The translations under genes and the position numbers were made by a program. Positions 1 through 8,579 of a stretch of DNA of 41,668 nt are shown one piece after another. The stretch spans positions 1 through 41,668 of the forward strand of contig CAZAYL010000007.1 of the NCBI GenBank assembly GCA_964489405.1, given 5' to 3'. Position 1 is the first letter of the stretch. Each line of letters starts with the position of its first letter. Under the pieces are notes generated by a model. It worked only from the letters and a program-made list of their open reading frames with translations, was not told the DNA's origin and searched no databases. The stretch comes from CAKVOD01 sp964489405. GTDB taxonomy: Bacteria > Bacillota > Clostridia > Christensenellales > UBA1242.

Positions 1-30
1 GTCATTGCGAGCGAAGCGTCGCAATCTCCC
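1..30. repeat. Palindromic GC-rich repeat (REP-like)
   Basis: The sequence ATTGCGA (4-10) is mirrored by TCGCAAT (19-25) around an 8-base GCGAAGCG loop. It is GC-rich against AT-rich surroundings. Palindromes of this ATTGCGAGCGAAGCG type are common intergenic interspersed repeats in many bacterial genomes. Only one copy is in the window, so its status as a repeat family is inferred from general knowledge. Confidence 0.55.
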
Positions 31-88
31 GGAAGGGGTCGCGGTTGGTTATGGGCGAATGTGCCCTTTGACCGCGGTAGCTATCAAC

Positions 89-107
89 AGCAGTGCGCTT
101 TCGCACC
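89..107. repeat. Hairpin repeat, copy 1 of 2
   Basis: A 19-base word containing GTGCG-CTTT-CGCAC (93-106) recurs exactly at 8657-8675. The hairpin is GC-rich and intergenic here. Its flanks are not shared with the second copy, so the repeated unit is short. Function unknown. Confidence 0.6.
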
Positions 108-118
108 CGCGCCAGTAT

Positions 119-174
119 AATATTAGAAAAAAGACAAATAAACCAAGGGTGTTATTTGTCTTTTTTCTAATATT
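119..174. terminator. Bidirectional terminator-like hairpin downstream of leuS
   Basis: A perfect 23-bp inverted repeat (119-141 with 152-174) with a 10-base loop. The arms are A/T-rich and contain an A6 run on one side and a T6 run on the other. It lies 27 bases beyond the leuS stop codon and would form on either strand. It probably ends leuS transcription and any transcript entering from the left. Confidence 0.75.
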
Positions 175-200
175 TTGTTCAATCAAATAATGCTTTACTC

Positions 201-2609
201 TTACAAAATAATGTTTACAATGCGGTCGGGGACGGCAATGATTTTCTTAATTTGCAATGGGAGTGAAACGCCGACGAGCGTGCCAGCGTCCATAAGGTGT
301 TCGATTTCGGCGACTGCTATTTTTTGAAGTTCCGCGACTGATGTTCCACGCGCAACCATAATTTTTGCACGAACTTTTCCATTGATTTGGACGGGGATTT
401 CAATTTCGTCCGCTTTTGCCTTTTCGGCGTCGAATTTCGGCCATTCGGCGTATGCTATACTTTCGTTATTTCCTAATTTTTGCCAAAGTTCTTCCGTAAA
501 GTATGGCGCGATTGGGTTGAGCATTTTCAAAAGACTCAAAGCGTATTTTCGTGGGAAAATGTCTTCTTTATAGACTGCATTGACAAAAATCATCAATTGG
601 CTAATTGCAGTATTGAATGAAAGTGTTTCAAAATCTTCGGTAACTTTCTTGACAGTTTGATGATAAACAAGTTCAAGATTTACGTTTTTCTCGTCCTTAA
701 TTTTTCCGCTTTCGTCATACAGACGCCACACGCGTTCGATGAATTTGTGCGCGCCGTCAATGCCGTTAGTGTTCCACGGCTTTGTGTCCGTGATTGGACC
801 CATAAACATTTCGTATAGGCGCAAAGCGTCCGCCCCGTGCGATTCGATGCAGTCGTCGGGTTTGACGACATTTCCTTTGCTCTTGCTCATTTTTTGTGAA
901 TCGGTGCCAAGAATCATTCCTTGGTGAACAAGGCGCTTGAACGGCTCTTCGCAAGGCGAAACACCTATATCGTGCAGAAATTTGTTCCACATACGCGAAT
1001 AGAGTAAATGCCCTACGGCGTGCTCTGGACCGCCAACGTATAGGTCGACAGGCATCCAGTGCTTGAGCAGTTCAAAATCGGCAAGTTTTTCGTCATTGTG
1101 TGGGTCGATGTATCGCAAGAAATACCAACTAGAAGCAGCGCTCCCCGGCATTGTGTTAGTTTCGCGAACACCCTTGATGCCGTCGACGACAACATTTTTC
1201 CACTCAGTTGCGTTGTCGAGTGGGGCATTGCCGTTATGCCCGCGGTAGTCGGTAACCATTGGGAGTTTGAGCGGAAGATTTTTTTCCAAGACGGTTTGCC
1301 CATTTTCGAGATAAATGACGGGCATAGGTTCGCCCCAATAGCGTTGGCGCGCAAAAATCCAGTCGCGCATTTTATAGGTTGTTCTAGCAGTGCCTACGCC
1401 CTTTTCTTCTAGCCACGCGATTGCGCGCGCGATGCCGTCTGCTTTATTGAGCCCATCTAGAAAACCTGAATTTATATGCAAGCCATCGCCCTCAAATGCC
1501 TCATTTTCAATATTGCCCCCAGCAAGAACCGCGACAATTGGCAAATTATACTTTTTGGCAAACTCATAGTCGCGCTCGTCGTGTGCGGGAACCGCCATAA
1601 TTGCGCCAGTGCCGTAGGATGCCATAACATAGTCAGCAATATAAATTGGCAATTTTGCGCCATTCATAGGGTTGATAGCGTATGCACCCGTAAAGACGCC
1701 TGTTTTGTCTTTATTGAGTTGCCCGCGCTCTAGGTCAGTTTTGCTTGCACACGCAGATTTGTACGCTTGCACCGCATTCTTTTGCGCATCTGTGGTAATC
1801 AAGTCGACCAAATTATGCTCGGGGGCAAGCACACAATAGGTTGCACCAAACATAGTGTCGGGGCGCGTCGTAAAAATTTCAAATGTTTCGTCGAATCCGT
1901 CGACTTTGAACGTTACTTGCGCGCCTTGCGACTTGCCAATCCAATTTGCTTGCATTTCGAGTGTAGATTTTGGCCAATCAAGTTCTTTCATCCCGCTCAA
2001 AAGTCGATCGCAAAAGTCGGTTATTTTGACAACCCATTGTTTCATATTTTTCTTTACGACTGGGTAACCGCCACGCTCAGATTTGCCGTCGATAACTTCG
2101 TCATTGGCGAGTACTGTTCCCAGTTCTTCGCACCAATTGACGGGCATATCAACGCGTTTTGCAAGTCCCGCTTTGTAGAGTTCCTCAAAAATCCACTGCG
2201 TCCACTTATAATATTCCGGTTCGCAAGTCGAAATTTGTTTTGACCAATCGGCGGATAGCCCGAGTTTTTGCATTTGCTCAATAAAATTTGCAATGTTTCT
2301 ATTTGTAAAGTCGGCGGGATGATTGCCCGTCTTGATTGCAAATTGCTCTGCGGGTAAACCATACGCGTCGAAGCCAAGCGGGTGTAGGACGTTAAACCCT
2401 TGCATTCGCTTGTAACGCGCGACGATGTCGGTTGCTGTGTAGCCCTCGACGTGTCCCACGTGCAAGCCATCTCCAGACGGGTATGGGAACATATCCAAAA
2501 CATAGTATTTTGGTTTTGAAAAATCTTTAATATCAGTGTGAAAAGTATCGTGCTCTGCCCAATACTTTCGCCATTTCCTTTCTATCTCAATATGATTATA
2601 ATTACTCAT
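201..2609 (-). CDS. leuS: Leucyl-tRNA synthetase
   Basis: Class I aminoacyl-tRNA synthetase that charges tRNA-Leu in the cytoplasm. The 802 residues match the usual bacterial LeuRS length. Visible signatures are the HIGH-type motif (PSGDGLHVGHVEGY) near residue 45, the LeuRS block HPLGFDAYGLPAEQFAI, the CP1 editing domain in the middle, and the class I KMSKS loop (QKMSKSKGNVV) in the C-terminal half, followed by the anticodon-binding and C-terminal domains. The reading frame stays open to 2891, but the start at 2609 (MSNYNHIEIE...) is preferred. It matches the family N-terminus, and AAAAAGG lies just upstream of it. A promoter at 2646-2675 gives a leader of only about 30 bases. That leaves no room for the T-box riboswitch found before many Bacillota leuS genes. 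Confidence 0.97.
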   Translation of the reverse strand: MSNYNHIEIERKWRKYWAEHDTFHTDIKDFSKPKYYVLDMFPYPSGDGLHVGHVEGYTATDIVARYKRMQGFNVLHPLGFDAYGLPAEQFAIKTGNHPADFTNRNIANFIEQMQKLGLSADWSKQISTCEPEYYKWTQWIFEELYKAGLAKRVDMPVNWCEELGTVLANDEVIDGKSERGGYPVVKKNMKQWVVKITDFCDRLLSGMKELDWPKSTLEMQANWIGKSQGAQVTFKVDGFDETFEIFTTRPDTMFGATYCVLAPEHNLVDLITTDAQKNAVQAYKSACASKTDLERGQLNKDKTGVFTGAYAINPMNGAKLPIYIADYVMASYGTGAIMAVPAHDERDYEFAKKYNLPIVAVLAGGNIENEAFEGDGLHINSGFLDGLNKADGIARAIAWLEEKGVGTARTTYKMRDWIFARQRYWGEPMPVIYLENGQTVLEKNLPLKLPMVTDYRGHNGNAPLDNATEWKNVVVDGIKGVRETNTMPGSAASSWYFLRYIDPHNDEKLADFELLKHWMPVDLYVGGPEHAVGHLLYSRMWNKFLHDIGVSPCEEPFKRLVHQGMILGTDSQKMSKSKGNVVKPDDCIESHGADALRLYEMFMGPITDTKPWNTNGIDGAHKFIERVWRLYDESGKIKDEKNVNLELVYHQTVKKVTEDFETLSFNTAISQLMIFVNAVYKEDIFPRKYALSLLKMLNPIAPYFTEELWQKLGNNESIAYAEWPKFDAEKAKADEIEIPVQINGKVRAKIMVARGTSVAELQKIAVAEIEHLMDAGTLVGVSLPLQIKKIIAVPDRIVNIIL

Positions 2610-2645
2610 TTTTTTTTGCCTTTTTCTATATATAATATCAATTGT

Positions 2646-2675
2646 AGTATACAACAAATCGCTGTTGATTGTCAA
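2646..2675 (-). promoter_or_regulatory. leuS promoter
   Basis: Reading on the minus strand: TTGACA (-35, 2670-2675), 18-base spacer, TATACT (-10, 2646-2651). The predicted start of transcription is near 2639, about 30 bases before the leuS ATG. Confidence 0.7.
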
Positions 2676-2760
2676 GTCAAACACATTTGTCCAATTTAAA
2701 AAATAAAAAAAATACATATATAAAGCAATGTAGCGTGAAATTTTATATGAATTAAAATTG

Positions 2761-2801
2761 TTCAATGTCAGTTTTTTCCGTGTTTCAATGTCGGTTTTTT
2801 C
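2761..2801. repeat. Paired 18-bp direct repeats upstream of leuS promoter
   Basis: TTCAATGTCAGTTTTTTC at 2761-2778 and TTCAATGTCGGTTTTTTC at 2784-2801 differ at one base and are spaced 23 bases start to start. They lie between the terminator of the preceding gene and the leuS promoter (about 85 bases upstream of its -35). They could be regulator sites or a short duplication. Confidence 0.5.
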
Positions 2802-2817
2802 TAAAAATATAAAAACA

Positions 2818-2849
2818 AAGCCAACATTCATAAATGTGAATGTTGGCTT
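2818..2849 (-). terminator. Terminator of the VirB6/TrbL-like gene
   Basis: A perfect 13-bp stem (2818-2830 with 2837-2849) and 6-base loop. On the minus strand it is followed by TTTGTTTTTATATTTT. It lies about 50 bases after the stop codon of the 2897-5077 gene. Confidence 0.85.
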
Positions 2850-2896
2850 CTTTGATGCTAAATTTTGTAAAATTATAATTAAAGGTGCCACGAATC

Positions 2897-5077
2897 TTAC
2901 TTACTTCGTCTTATAGTTCTATTTATAGATTCCTTATAATCTTTTTCTGCTTTATCAAATTCGCTTTGTGCCTTTGTAAGCGGTCTAGTGGTTTTAAATT
3001 TATTTGACGCATTTATGTGAGCAACAAATTTATTTTCACCTAGTTTTTTGTTTCGATATTTGGCAATCGCTTCAATGCCTGCTTGTCGATCTTTTTTCGC
3101 CTTATTTAATTCAGCTTTCTTTTGCTCGAATGCTGATTTTTCAGGAGTTTTGTTCCTATCTACCACTTCTCTAGTAGCTTTAGCCATTGCGCTACCTTTC
3201 GACGTCAATGGTTTCCAATTTTCATCCTTGTTGCCAATATTCTTAATGTTAGACCCCAAATTTCCAGCACTTTCACCCACTCTGCTTAAAAGTCCTTTTT
3301 GGCTTTTGTTTACGTCTGCTTGGGCAAATGTTGGAGTTTGCGCATCGCGCTGTTGTCTAAATTTATCCGTTGCATCCGTAAGATTCTTGTTTTCTCCAAA
3401 AAGTTTTTCGCTAGCTCTAGTCTTGAGAGAACCTGATTTGCCTGCATCTCTAGCTTCCATTTCTTTTCTAAGTCTTCTTGCTCCCAGTTTACTGACTTGT
3501 CCAGACTGATACATACCTTTTGCAACTGCTTTGTTCGCTGATTTTTGCTCTTTCATTTGTAGCTTCTGAGCTTTTGCTTTTTCTTTTTCTTCTTTTCGTT
3601 TTGCGACGTTTTCTGGAGAAAAATGGTTACTGAATGCTTTGTGGGCTTGATTTGCCTTGCCAGCAATTGCGCCTGCTGTTCCTAGTGTAGCGCCACCTAT
3701 ACCCTTGCCCATATCTCCGAGCGATGTTGGTTTACCATCCCCAGTAACAAGTTGGTCGAGTATACCTGTGAAGTCTTTAATCATCAATGCGCCACACATA
3801 ATGAACAAGATGTGCGCGAAGCCATTGAATAGATCGCAAGTCAATTGCCCATATGTTGCGATTTCTTCAGCGGAATAGAATAAGTCTATTTGTTGAAGCA
3901 GTGGTGCAACGATAAAGAAGAAGTTGAGTGCGACGACTGTGCCGTACATAATAATTGTGCTTTGAATGAATTTTTTCGCCCATTGCTTAAATGCGTTCCC
4001 ACCATCTAGTGGCATTAGTGCAATAAATGGTGGCGAAACCGCAAACAGCAAGGTGAGTTCAAACAACCTTTGGACAACGCCCATTGCGGCGTATAATAGT
4101 GTCGTCGTAACAAAGAAGCACGACACAAAGGCAAATAGCCAATTGAATTTAGTTAAATCATAATAGACAAACACTAGGTCGGTATTACGGAAATCAAAGT
4201 TCGTAAAGGTAGGCACTGGTTGATTGAACATAAAGTCGCAACCCGCCGTCGAATCACTGATTTCCATTGTGTAACCAGCGGTCTCAGTTGTTGGTATTAC
4301 ATTACCTTCTGGAGTTGTAATATTCTTTATTTTTGTAGTATACTCTTTTGGCAAATCTTGCTTTATCTGAAAGGCACGGTCAATTTTCTCGGCAGCGGTT
4401 TTCCCTGTCAAGGTATTTTCATTATCATCCAAGAAAATCCCAAAGTTTAGTTCTTTGTTTTTCAAAAGTTCGCTTTTAAAATCCGCGTCCGTCCGCGCGC
4501 GGTTCGCACTCATCGCGCTAGAAGCGAAAACTTCGCCCGATATTGACAAGGCGTCAGAAATTCTTGTCGCTTGGTCTACCGTCTTTAAGAGCCCATTCGA
4601 GATGAACACGCCAAAGTAGCAAACAATCGGCACGAATATGAACGAGAACAGTGCTTTGAACGCTTGCCCGATGACGGGGCCAACGGCTGTTTCTTTCGCT
4701 TCTTTTGCTTTGTAATTGTTGCGAATAATCGCGATGAATGTTGCCATAAAGACCATCACGACTGCGACAATGACGAGAGAAATCAATGCGTCGGTTACCG
4801 CTTCTTGCTGAAATAGCCACCACGCGATATCTCCCGAAATTTCTTCCCCATTGTAACGGACAGTTTCAAGCCCTGCAATTTTCCTAAACAAAACTTGAAT
4901 AAAGTCAATAATTGTGAAAAATACTTTTAGTATTTCATACACAAACTTTAGTATGATACTTATAAAGTAATCGATATATTGCCCAATGCGGTCACTAAAC
5001 CAATTGGCTATTCCGCTAAAGGCATTGCCGATATTGTTGACAACATCGCCAAAGAACCCAAGTACTTGTGCCCTCAT
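2897..5077 (-). CDS. VirB6/TrbL-like (Mbov_0396-like) polytopic membrane protein
   Basis: A 726-residue protein that looks like the inner-membrane channel component of Gram-positive conjugation-type secretion systems. An amphipathic N-terminus is followed by hydrophobic segments near residues 34-64, 96-118 and 141-163. An extracellular loop spans about 165-310, and further membrane spans lie near 312-335, 340-357, 373-393 and 418-434. A Gly-rich linker at about 455-475 leads to a 250-residue Lys/Glu/Ala/Arg-rich cytoplasmic tail. This layout (five to seven spans, large loop, charged tail) is typical of VirB6/TrbL proteins; the exact family is inferred. The start is fixed by GGAGGGAGA directly before ATG. 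It has its own promoter (5182-5209) and terminator. The neighbouring pilin-like and lipoprotein genes support an envelope-spanning apparatus. No ATPase, coupling protein or relaxase is adjacent. Confidence 0.6.
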   Translation of the reverse strand: MRAQVLGFFGDVVNNIGNAFSGIANWFSDRIGQYIDYFISIILKFVYEILKVFFTIIDFIQVLFRKIAGLETVRYNGEEISGDIAWWLFQQEAVTDALISLVIVAVVMVFMATFIAIIRNNYKAKEAKETAVGPVIGQAFKALFSFIFVPIVCYFGVFISNGLLKTVDQATRISDALSISGEVFASSAMSANRARTDADFKSELLKNKELNFGIFLDDNENTLTGKTAAEKIDRAFQIKQDLPKEYTTKIKNITTPEGNVIPTTETAGYTMEISDSTAGCDFMFNQPVPTFTNFDFRNTDLVFVYYDLTKFNWLFAFVSCFFVTTTLLYAAMGVVQRLFELTLLFAVSPPFIALMPLDGGNAFKQWAKKFIQSTIIMYGTVVALNFFFIVAPLLQQIDLFYSAEEIATYGQLTCDLFNGFAHILFIMCGALMIKDFTGILDQLVTGDGKPTSLGDMGKGIGGATLGTAGAIAGKANQAHKAFSNHFSPENVAKRKEEKEKAKAQKLQMKEQKSANKAVAKGMYQSGQVSKLGARRLRKEMEARDAGKSGSLKTRASEKLFGENKNLTDATDKFRQQRDAQTPTFAQADVNKSQKGLLSRVGESAGNLGSNIKNIGNKDENWKPLTSKGSAMAKATREVVDRNKTPEKSAFEQKKAELNKAKKDRQAGIEAIAKYRNKKLGENKFVAHINASNKFKTTRPLTKAQSEFDKAEKDYKESINRTIRRSK

Positions 5078-5181
5078 TCTCCCTCCATCATTAGTGTTAT
5101 CAAATTGCGCGCGCCACTACTCTCTCCCCAAATTGCGACACGCTTGAACATTTTATAGGTATTTTTTTACTACACAAGCAT

Positions 5182-5209
5182 ATTATACCAAATTTTCGAA
5201 AAAAATCAA
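5182..5209 (-). promoter_or_regulatory. Promoter of the VirB6/TrbL-like gene
   Basis: Minus strand: TTGATT (-35, 5204-5209), 16-base spacer, extended -10 TGGTATAAT (TATAAT at 5182-5187). The predicted leader is about 98 bases. Confidence 0.7.
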
Positions 5210-5286
5210 CCTTATTTGACATATTTTTTATTTTTTTTTATGCAAATGCGCTCAATATGTAAATTTTGCAGTGTTATTGCGTTGTG

Positions 5287-7479
5287 TTATTCTGCTGTTT
5301 CGTCGGTTGTACTCTCGAGCACTATATCCAAAAATGCAAGACTATATGTAAGTGTGTCGGCTTCGCTGGCGGTATCTGGAAGAGATGCGCGGAACAGCGC
5401 TTCGACATAGTCGCAATCTGTAGACGACTCGGTGTAATAATAATAGTTGAGTTGAGAGTCAAACGCGTATGCAATGCTCGAAATATTTTGCATTATTGCA
5501 TTTATTGCTACAAAATTGTTTGTGAATTTTGAGAGAGTAACTTCTTTATTTTTCAATGTATTGATTTGTGGGGTGTTGTAATCTTCGAGCGAGAATGAAT
5601 TTTTGTTAGCAAAATCAGTGGTAAACTCTTGCTCGGTGTATTTCTCAACTTTGCCTGTAAATTCGTTGATGACGCTATCTTCACTTTCGGATGATGTTGG
5701 AGTTATTGAATAGTCGACGTCGGCAAAAATTTTATTCTTTCCTTCAAGCACATAGCGGTACCCCATTGAGATGTTGATGTCATTATTTTTTGCCCAAAAC
5801 AAGGTCAATAATTCTTGCATTGTGCTTGCTGATGTCCCTTGCTTGAGCATAACAACGACACTATAATAATTTTCTTCGGGCAAAACTAATGATTCATCAT
5901 CGCCAATGTCCAACTGAATGTCGCAATCGTCCACACTATTTGCGGAAATATTGCGCGCGGAAATATTGCTTACTTGCGCTTGGTCATCTTTGATATTAAA
6001 CAATTCTTTGGCTGAATAATCTTTGTATTCGATGCAGTGTACTTCTTGAAAATATATTGTGCCGTTGTCTGCGTCTAAAACAAAATTGTCGGTATTCTTG
6101 CTTATTTTTGCATTTATACTATCTAAAACTGACTGCTTAACTGTATTTTTTATATCTTTGGAATATTCGCCTGCATTTTCGTCTTTTTCGATGATGCTTG
6201 TGCCGACAATGTATTTTTCGACTACTTCGGCAAATTTTTCGACGGTGTTGTATTCAACATTTTTTGCGTCATAAAAATTTTCTTCAAAGCCGAGTTTGCC
6301 TTGGTAATTTAACCAATTTTCGTAATGAGTTAAAAATGCATTGTCGTCCACTGATTCTGGACTCTCGCTGTAAGTCGTTTCTGCAAACGTATGAGCTTCA
6401 AGCAATTTTAGCGCGAGATAGTTTGAATACTTTTGTAGATATTGGTTCAAAAATTCGCTTGTTGACATAGTTGTTATTTCGCTTGTGCCGATTGTATACT
6501 TAACTGAGCCGTCCGTTTGCACATTCCCCACAAATGAAATTTCTTTCATACTAAAGATATGATTCGGGATATATTCGGGGTTATCAATTTTGGTGCCCGT
6601 ATCTGAGCCGTCATCGATTTTTTTCTGATTGACGATATTGTTGGGGTCATAGTATGGATTATCAATTGTAAAAGTGAATGTGGGGTTTGAGTTATTGAGA
6701 TTGCACAAGAATGAATATACTTCGCTTGGAACTAGAGTTGTGAGTTCAAAGTCGATAGTTGTCATTGTATTGAAATCTATTTCTGTTCCATCTTGGTATT
6801 TATACACTGCTGTGCCGAGTAAATGATATGGATTTTCAACATATATTTCATTCGTCGTCGCGGTAATATTTGCATTGATTGCGTTCTTGTGTGATTTATA
6901 GTCGCCGTTGTCGGTAATAGTGAACGCGCTATACTTAATACTGCCATAGAAATTATTGTTCAAAACATAGTCATTTTCGATACCTAAGCCGTAATTTTTG
7001 ACAAGGTCGGTCAAAATTAGGTGTGCGAGCGTGCGATATTGATTGGCATAATTGTAGAGCCACACAACGCGACTTATGTATGTTTCGTCGACGCCAAGTT
7101 CTGTATTTGATTCAATAAATTTCGCGAAGTCAATTGTGGCGTTTGTTTCTAAATATTCGCTGACGCGACTATATACTGCTTCAAACTTAGCGTCTTGCAT
7201 AAGTTCAAGCGAATTGGCGGAACCATCATAGGCGACTTTGACTCCGAGCAAACTATCGTAATAAGATGTAGTGTCAATTATATCCTCGTCATCGTCAAAT
7301 TTTGAGCCCCCTACGCGATCGCCGTTTGGATATACTACAATCCCGCCGTCGATTGTGGGGACACCACTGTCTGAACCCTCTTTGCTACTGCCAAAATCAG
7401 ATAGCGAACAACCTGAAAAGGCAACTGCAATCGAAATTATTAACATTGTTATTATTGCCAATTTAATTTTGCTTCGCAT
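5287..7479 (-). CDS. Large secreted lipoprotein, function unknown
   Basis: A 730-residue lipoprotein of no recognised family. The N-terminus MRSKIKLAII... is a lipoprotein signal peptide ending in the lipobox AFSGC at about residues 20-24, followed by a Ser/Gly/Asp-rich linker (about 25-65). The rest is an acidic, Asn/Asp/Ser/Thr/Tyr-rich extracellular region without further membrane spans and without clear internal repeats. The start at 7479 is chosen over an upstream in-frame codon because TAGGAGG lies immediately before it and because it begins the signal peptide. The gene has a near-consensus promoter (7667-7695) and a leader of about 180 bases. It sits between the pilin-like gene and the VirB6-like gene, so it may be an outer-face component of the same apparatus. 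That is inference from position only. Confidence 0.8.
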   Translation of the reverse strand: MRSKIKLAIITMLIISIAVAFSGCSLSDFGSSKEGSDSGVPTIDGGIVVYPNGDRVGGSKFDDDEDIIDTTSYYDSLLGVKVAYDGSANSLELMQDAKFEAVYSRVSEYLETNATIDFAKFIESNTELGVDETYISRVVWLYNYANQYRTLAHLILTDLVKNYGLGIENDYVLNNNFYGSIKYSAFTITDNGDYKSHKNAINANITATTNEIYVENPYHLLGTAVYKYQDGTEIDFNTMTTIDFELTTLVPSEVYSFLCNLNNSNPTFTFTIDNPYYDPNNIVNQKKIDDGSDTGTKIDNPEYIPNHIFSMKEISFVGNVQTDGSVKYTIGTSEITTMSTSEFLNQYLQKYSNYLALKLLEAHTFAETTYSESPESVDDNAFLTHYENWLNYQGKLGFEENFYDAKNVEYNTVEKFAEVVEKYIVGTSIIEKDENAGEYSKDIKNTVKQSVLDSINAKISKNTDNFVLDADNGTIYFQEVHCIEYKDYSAKELFNIKDDQAQVSNISARNISANSVDDCDIQLDIGDDESLVLPEENYYSVVVMLKQGTSASTMQELLTLFWAKNNDINISMGYRYVLEGKNKIFADVDYSITPTSSESEDSVINEFTGKVEKYTEQEFTTDFANKNSFSLEDYNTPQINTLKNKEVTLSKFTNNFVAINAIMQNISSIAYAFDSQLNYYYYTESSTDCDYVEALFRASLPDTASEADTLTYSLAFLDIVLESTTDETAE

Positions 7480-7666
7480 TTTGCCTCCTACGCGCGGAAA
7501 TATTCCCACCCTTTGTATATTAATTTTTTGCAATTACAGATTGTGTTTTGAATGTTTGAAAAATAGAAAAATTTATTTAATATTTATAAAGCGTATTTCA
7601 AATGCTTTTCAAAACATATTGCTTAATACTTATGTGCATTGATAGTATGTGCCTTTATTATTTCTA

Positions 7667-7695
7667 ATTATACTCATTTCTTATAATAAAGTCAA
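7667..7695 (-). promoter_or_regulatory. Promoter of the large lipoprotein gene
   Basis: Minus strand: TTGACT (-35, 7690-7695), 17-base spacer, TATAAT (-10, 7667-7672). Near-consensus sigma-A type. Confidence 0.8.
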
Positions 7696-7767
7696 GTAGT
7701 GGACACGACTACTTATGTTTGTTAGGTTGTACAGTAAATGTTGGGGTGGGTATAAAATATAAAAAAA

Positions 7768-7797
7768 GACATAGAGTGCACAAGCACATTCTATGTC
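7768..7797 (-). terminator. Terminator of the pilin-like gene
   Basis: The inverted repeat GACATAGA-GTGC / GCAC-ATTCTATGTC (7768-7779 with 7784-7797) has a small bulge. On the minus strand it is followed by TTTTTTT. It lies just after the stop codon at 7806. Confidence 0.8.
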
Positions 7798-7805
7798 AAT
7801 TTGTG

Positions 7806-8204
7806 TCAACAACCGAGCATCATTCTTAAGCCAGTAATAATCGCACCAGTCGTTTTTGTTCCGTCAGTTGTTTCTTCTTTCGGTTCCGCAACATCCCCTA
7901 TCCAATTTGCGATGTTGTCAGTGAACAATTGAAGAAGTAGTATTAGTGCAATCATTACTACTAGAGCAATAACTGCGTTGATTAGACGTTTCTTCGCTTC
8001 ATCGCGTGCATCAGTTGTTTCTGCCCTTGCAAGCTTCACACCAAGCACGATAGCGTATATCATTCCCGCAGTACCCACAATAATTAAGATAGGCACTAAT
8101 GCAGAAGCCAACACCTCAAGCACTGGATTCAAAAATGACCATTGTGATTTGTCGTCAATTTTTGTAACCATTAGTTGTGAAAACATTGTTAGTAGTTCTG
8201 ACAT
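7806..8204 (-). CDS. VirB2/Mbov_0395-like pilin-like membrane protein
   Basis: A 132-residue protein with two hydrophobic helices. The first, at about 28-55, runs from LEVLASALVPILIIVG to YAIVLGVKLARAE. A short charged loop TTDARDEAKKRL follows, then the second helix INAVIALVVMIALILLL at about 70-90. A two-helix hairpin with the VKLARA..DEAKKRL-type loop is characteristic of VirB2/TrbC-type conjugation pilins of Gram-positive elements (the Mbov_0395 group). The ATG at 8204 has a strong GGAGGAAAAATA site. A second ribosome site (AAAGGAG) precedes an in-frame TTG at 8261, giving a possible 151-residue form. An extended -10 promoter lies at 8280-8288 and a terminator directly follows. With the VirB6-like and lipoprotein genes it suggests a pilus or secretion apparatus; the family call is by pattern, not by search. 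Confidence 0.65.
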   Translation of the reverse strand: MSELLTMFSQLMVTKIDDKSQWSFLNPVLEVLASALVPILIIVGTAGMIYAIVLGVKLARAETTDARDEAKKRLINAVIALVVMIALILLLQLFTDNIANWIGDVAEPKEETTDGTKTTGAIITGLRMMLGC

Positions 8205-8579
8205 TATTTTTCCTCCGTTTTTTTCAAAGATAGTCTTTGCATATTCAATAAAATTATGCAAAAATTATCTCCTTTGCCTATTATACCATTATTATTTGTC
8301 AAAAGCAAATAAATATTAGTATTTTTCGCATTTTCCACATTTCTTTATCCCCCTAGCAAAGACGGAAAATTGCATAACCCCTAGAAAAATCTAATAATTA
8401 TCATTATTTGAAAAACAATAATTTATAATTACGATTTTATTTTAGCACATAAAAATTTTTTTTCCAAACATTTTCGACATATTTTTTAAAAAAAATTTTA
8501 TAAATTATACACTAAAACATTCGGTAATATTATTTTTTTGTAAAACAACTGATATATTGTCGGCAAAGGAGGTATTTTT
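8205..8579. other. AT-rich intergenic region
   Basis: The left part is the leader and promoter of the pilin-like gene. The remainder (about 8290-8550) is very AT-rich with A and T tracts, and no gene or clear hairpin was seen. A plus-strand extended -10 (TGATATATT, 8550-8558) precedes the small ORF at 8580. Confidence 0.5.
8280..8288 (-). promoter_or_regulatory. Extended -10 promoter of pilin-like gene
   Basis: Minus strand TGGTATAAT (8280-8288). A TTGACA occurs upstream, but only 11 bases from the -10, so recognition probably relies on the extended -10. Predicted leader about 70 bases. Confidence 0.6.

Larger units (their letters stand above)
7480..7805. other. Intergenic region between pilin-like and lipoprotein genes
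   Basis: Contains the leader and promoter of the lipoprotein gene (7667-7695) and the terminator of the pilin-like gene (7768-7797). No open frame with a ribosome site was seen. The 180-base leader has no obvious riboswitch fold that I can recognise. Confidence 0.6.

Noticed and set aside
5..190. A 61-codon plus-strand frame across the left repeats
   Set aside because: It is made of palindromic repeat and terminator hairpin sequence, without a ribosome site.
680..2503. Several frames of 60-158 codons overlapping leuS on both strands
   Set aside because: They are shadows of the leuS frame and lack ribosome sites or recognisable proteins.
2610..2640. T-box riboswitch before leuS
   Set aside because: The predicted leader is only about 30 bases and no T-box motif is present.
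2610..2891. N-terminal extension of leuS by 94 codons
   Set aside because: It crosses the promoter and direct repeats, is low-complexity, and does not match LeuRS N-termini. The ATG at 2609 has a ribosome site.
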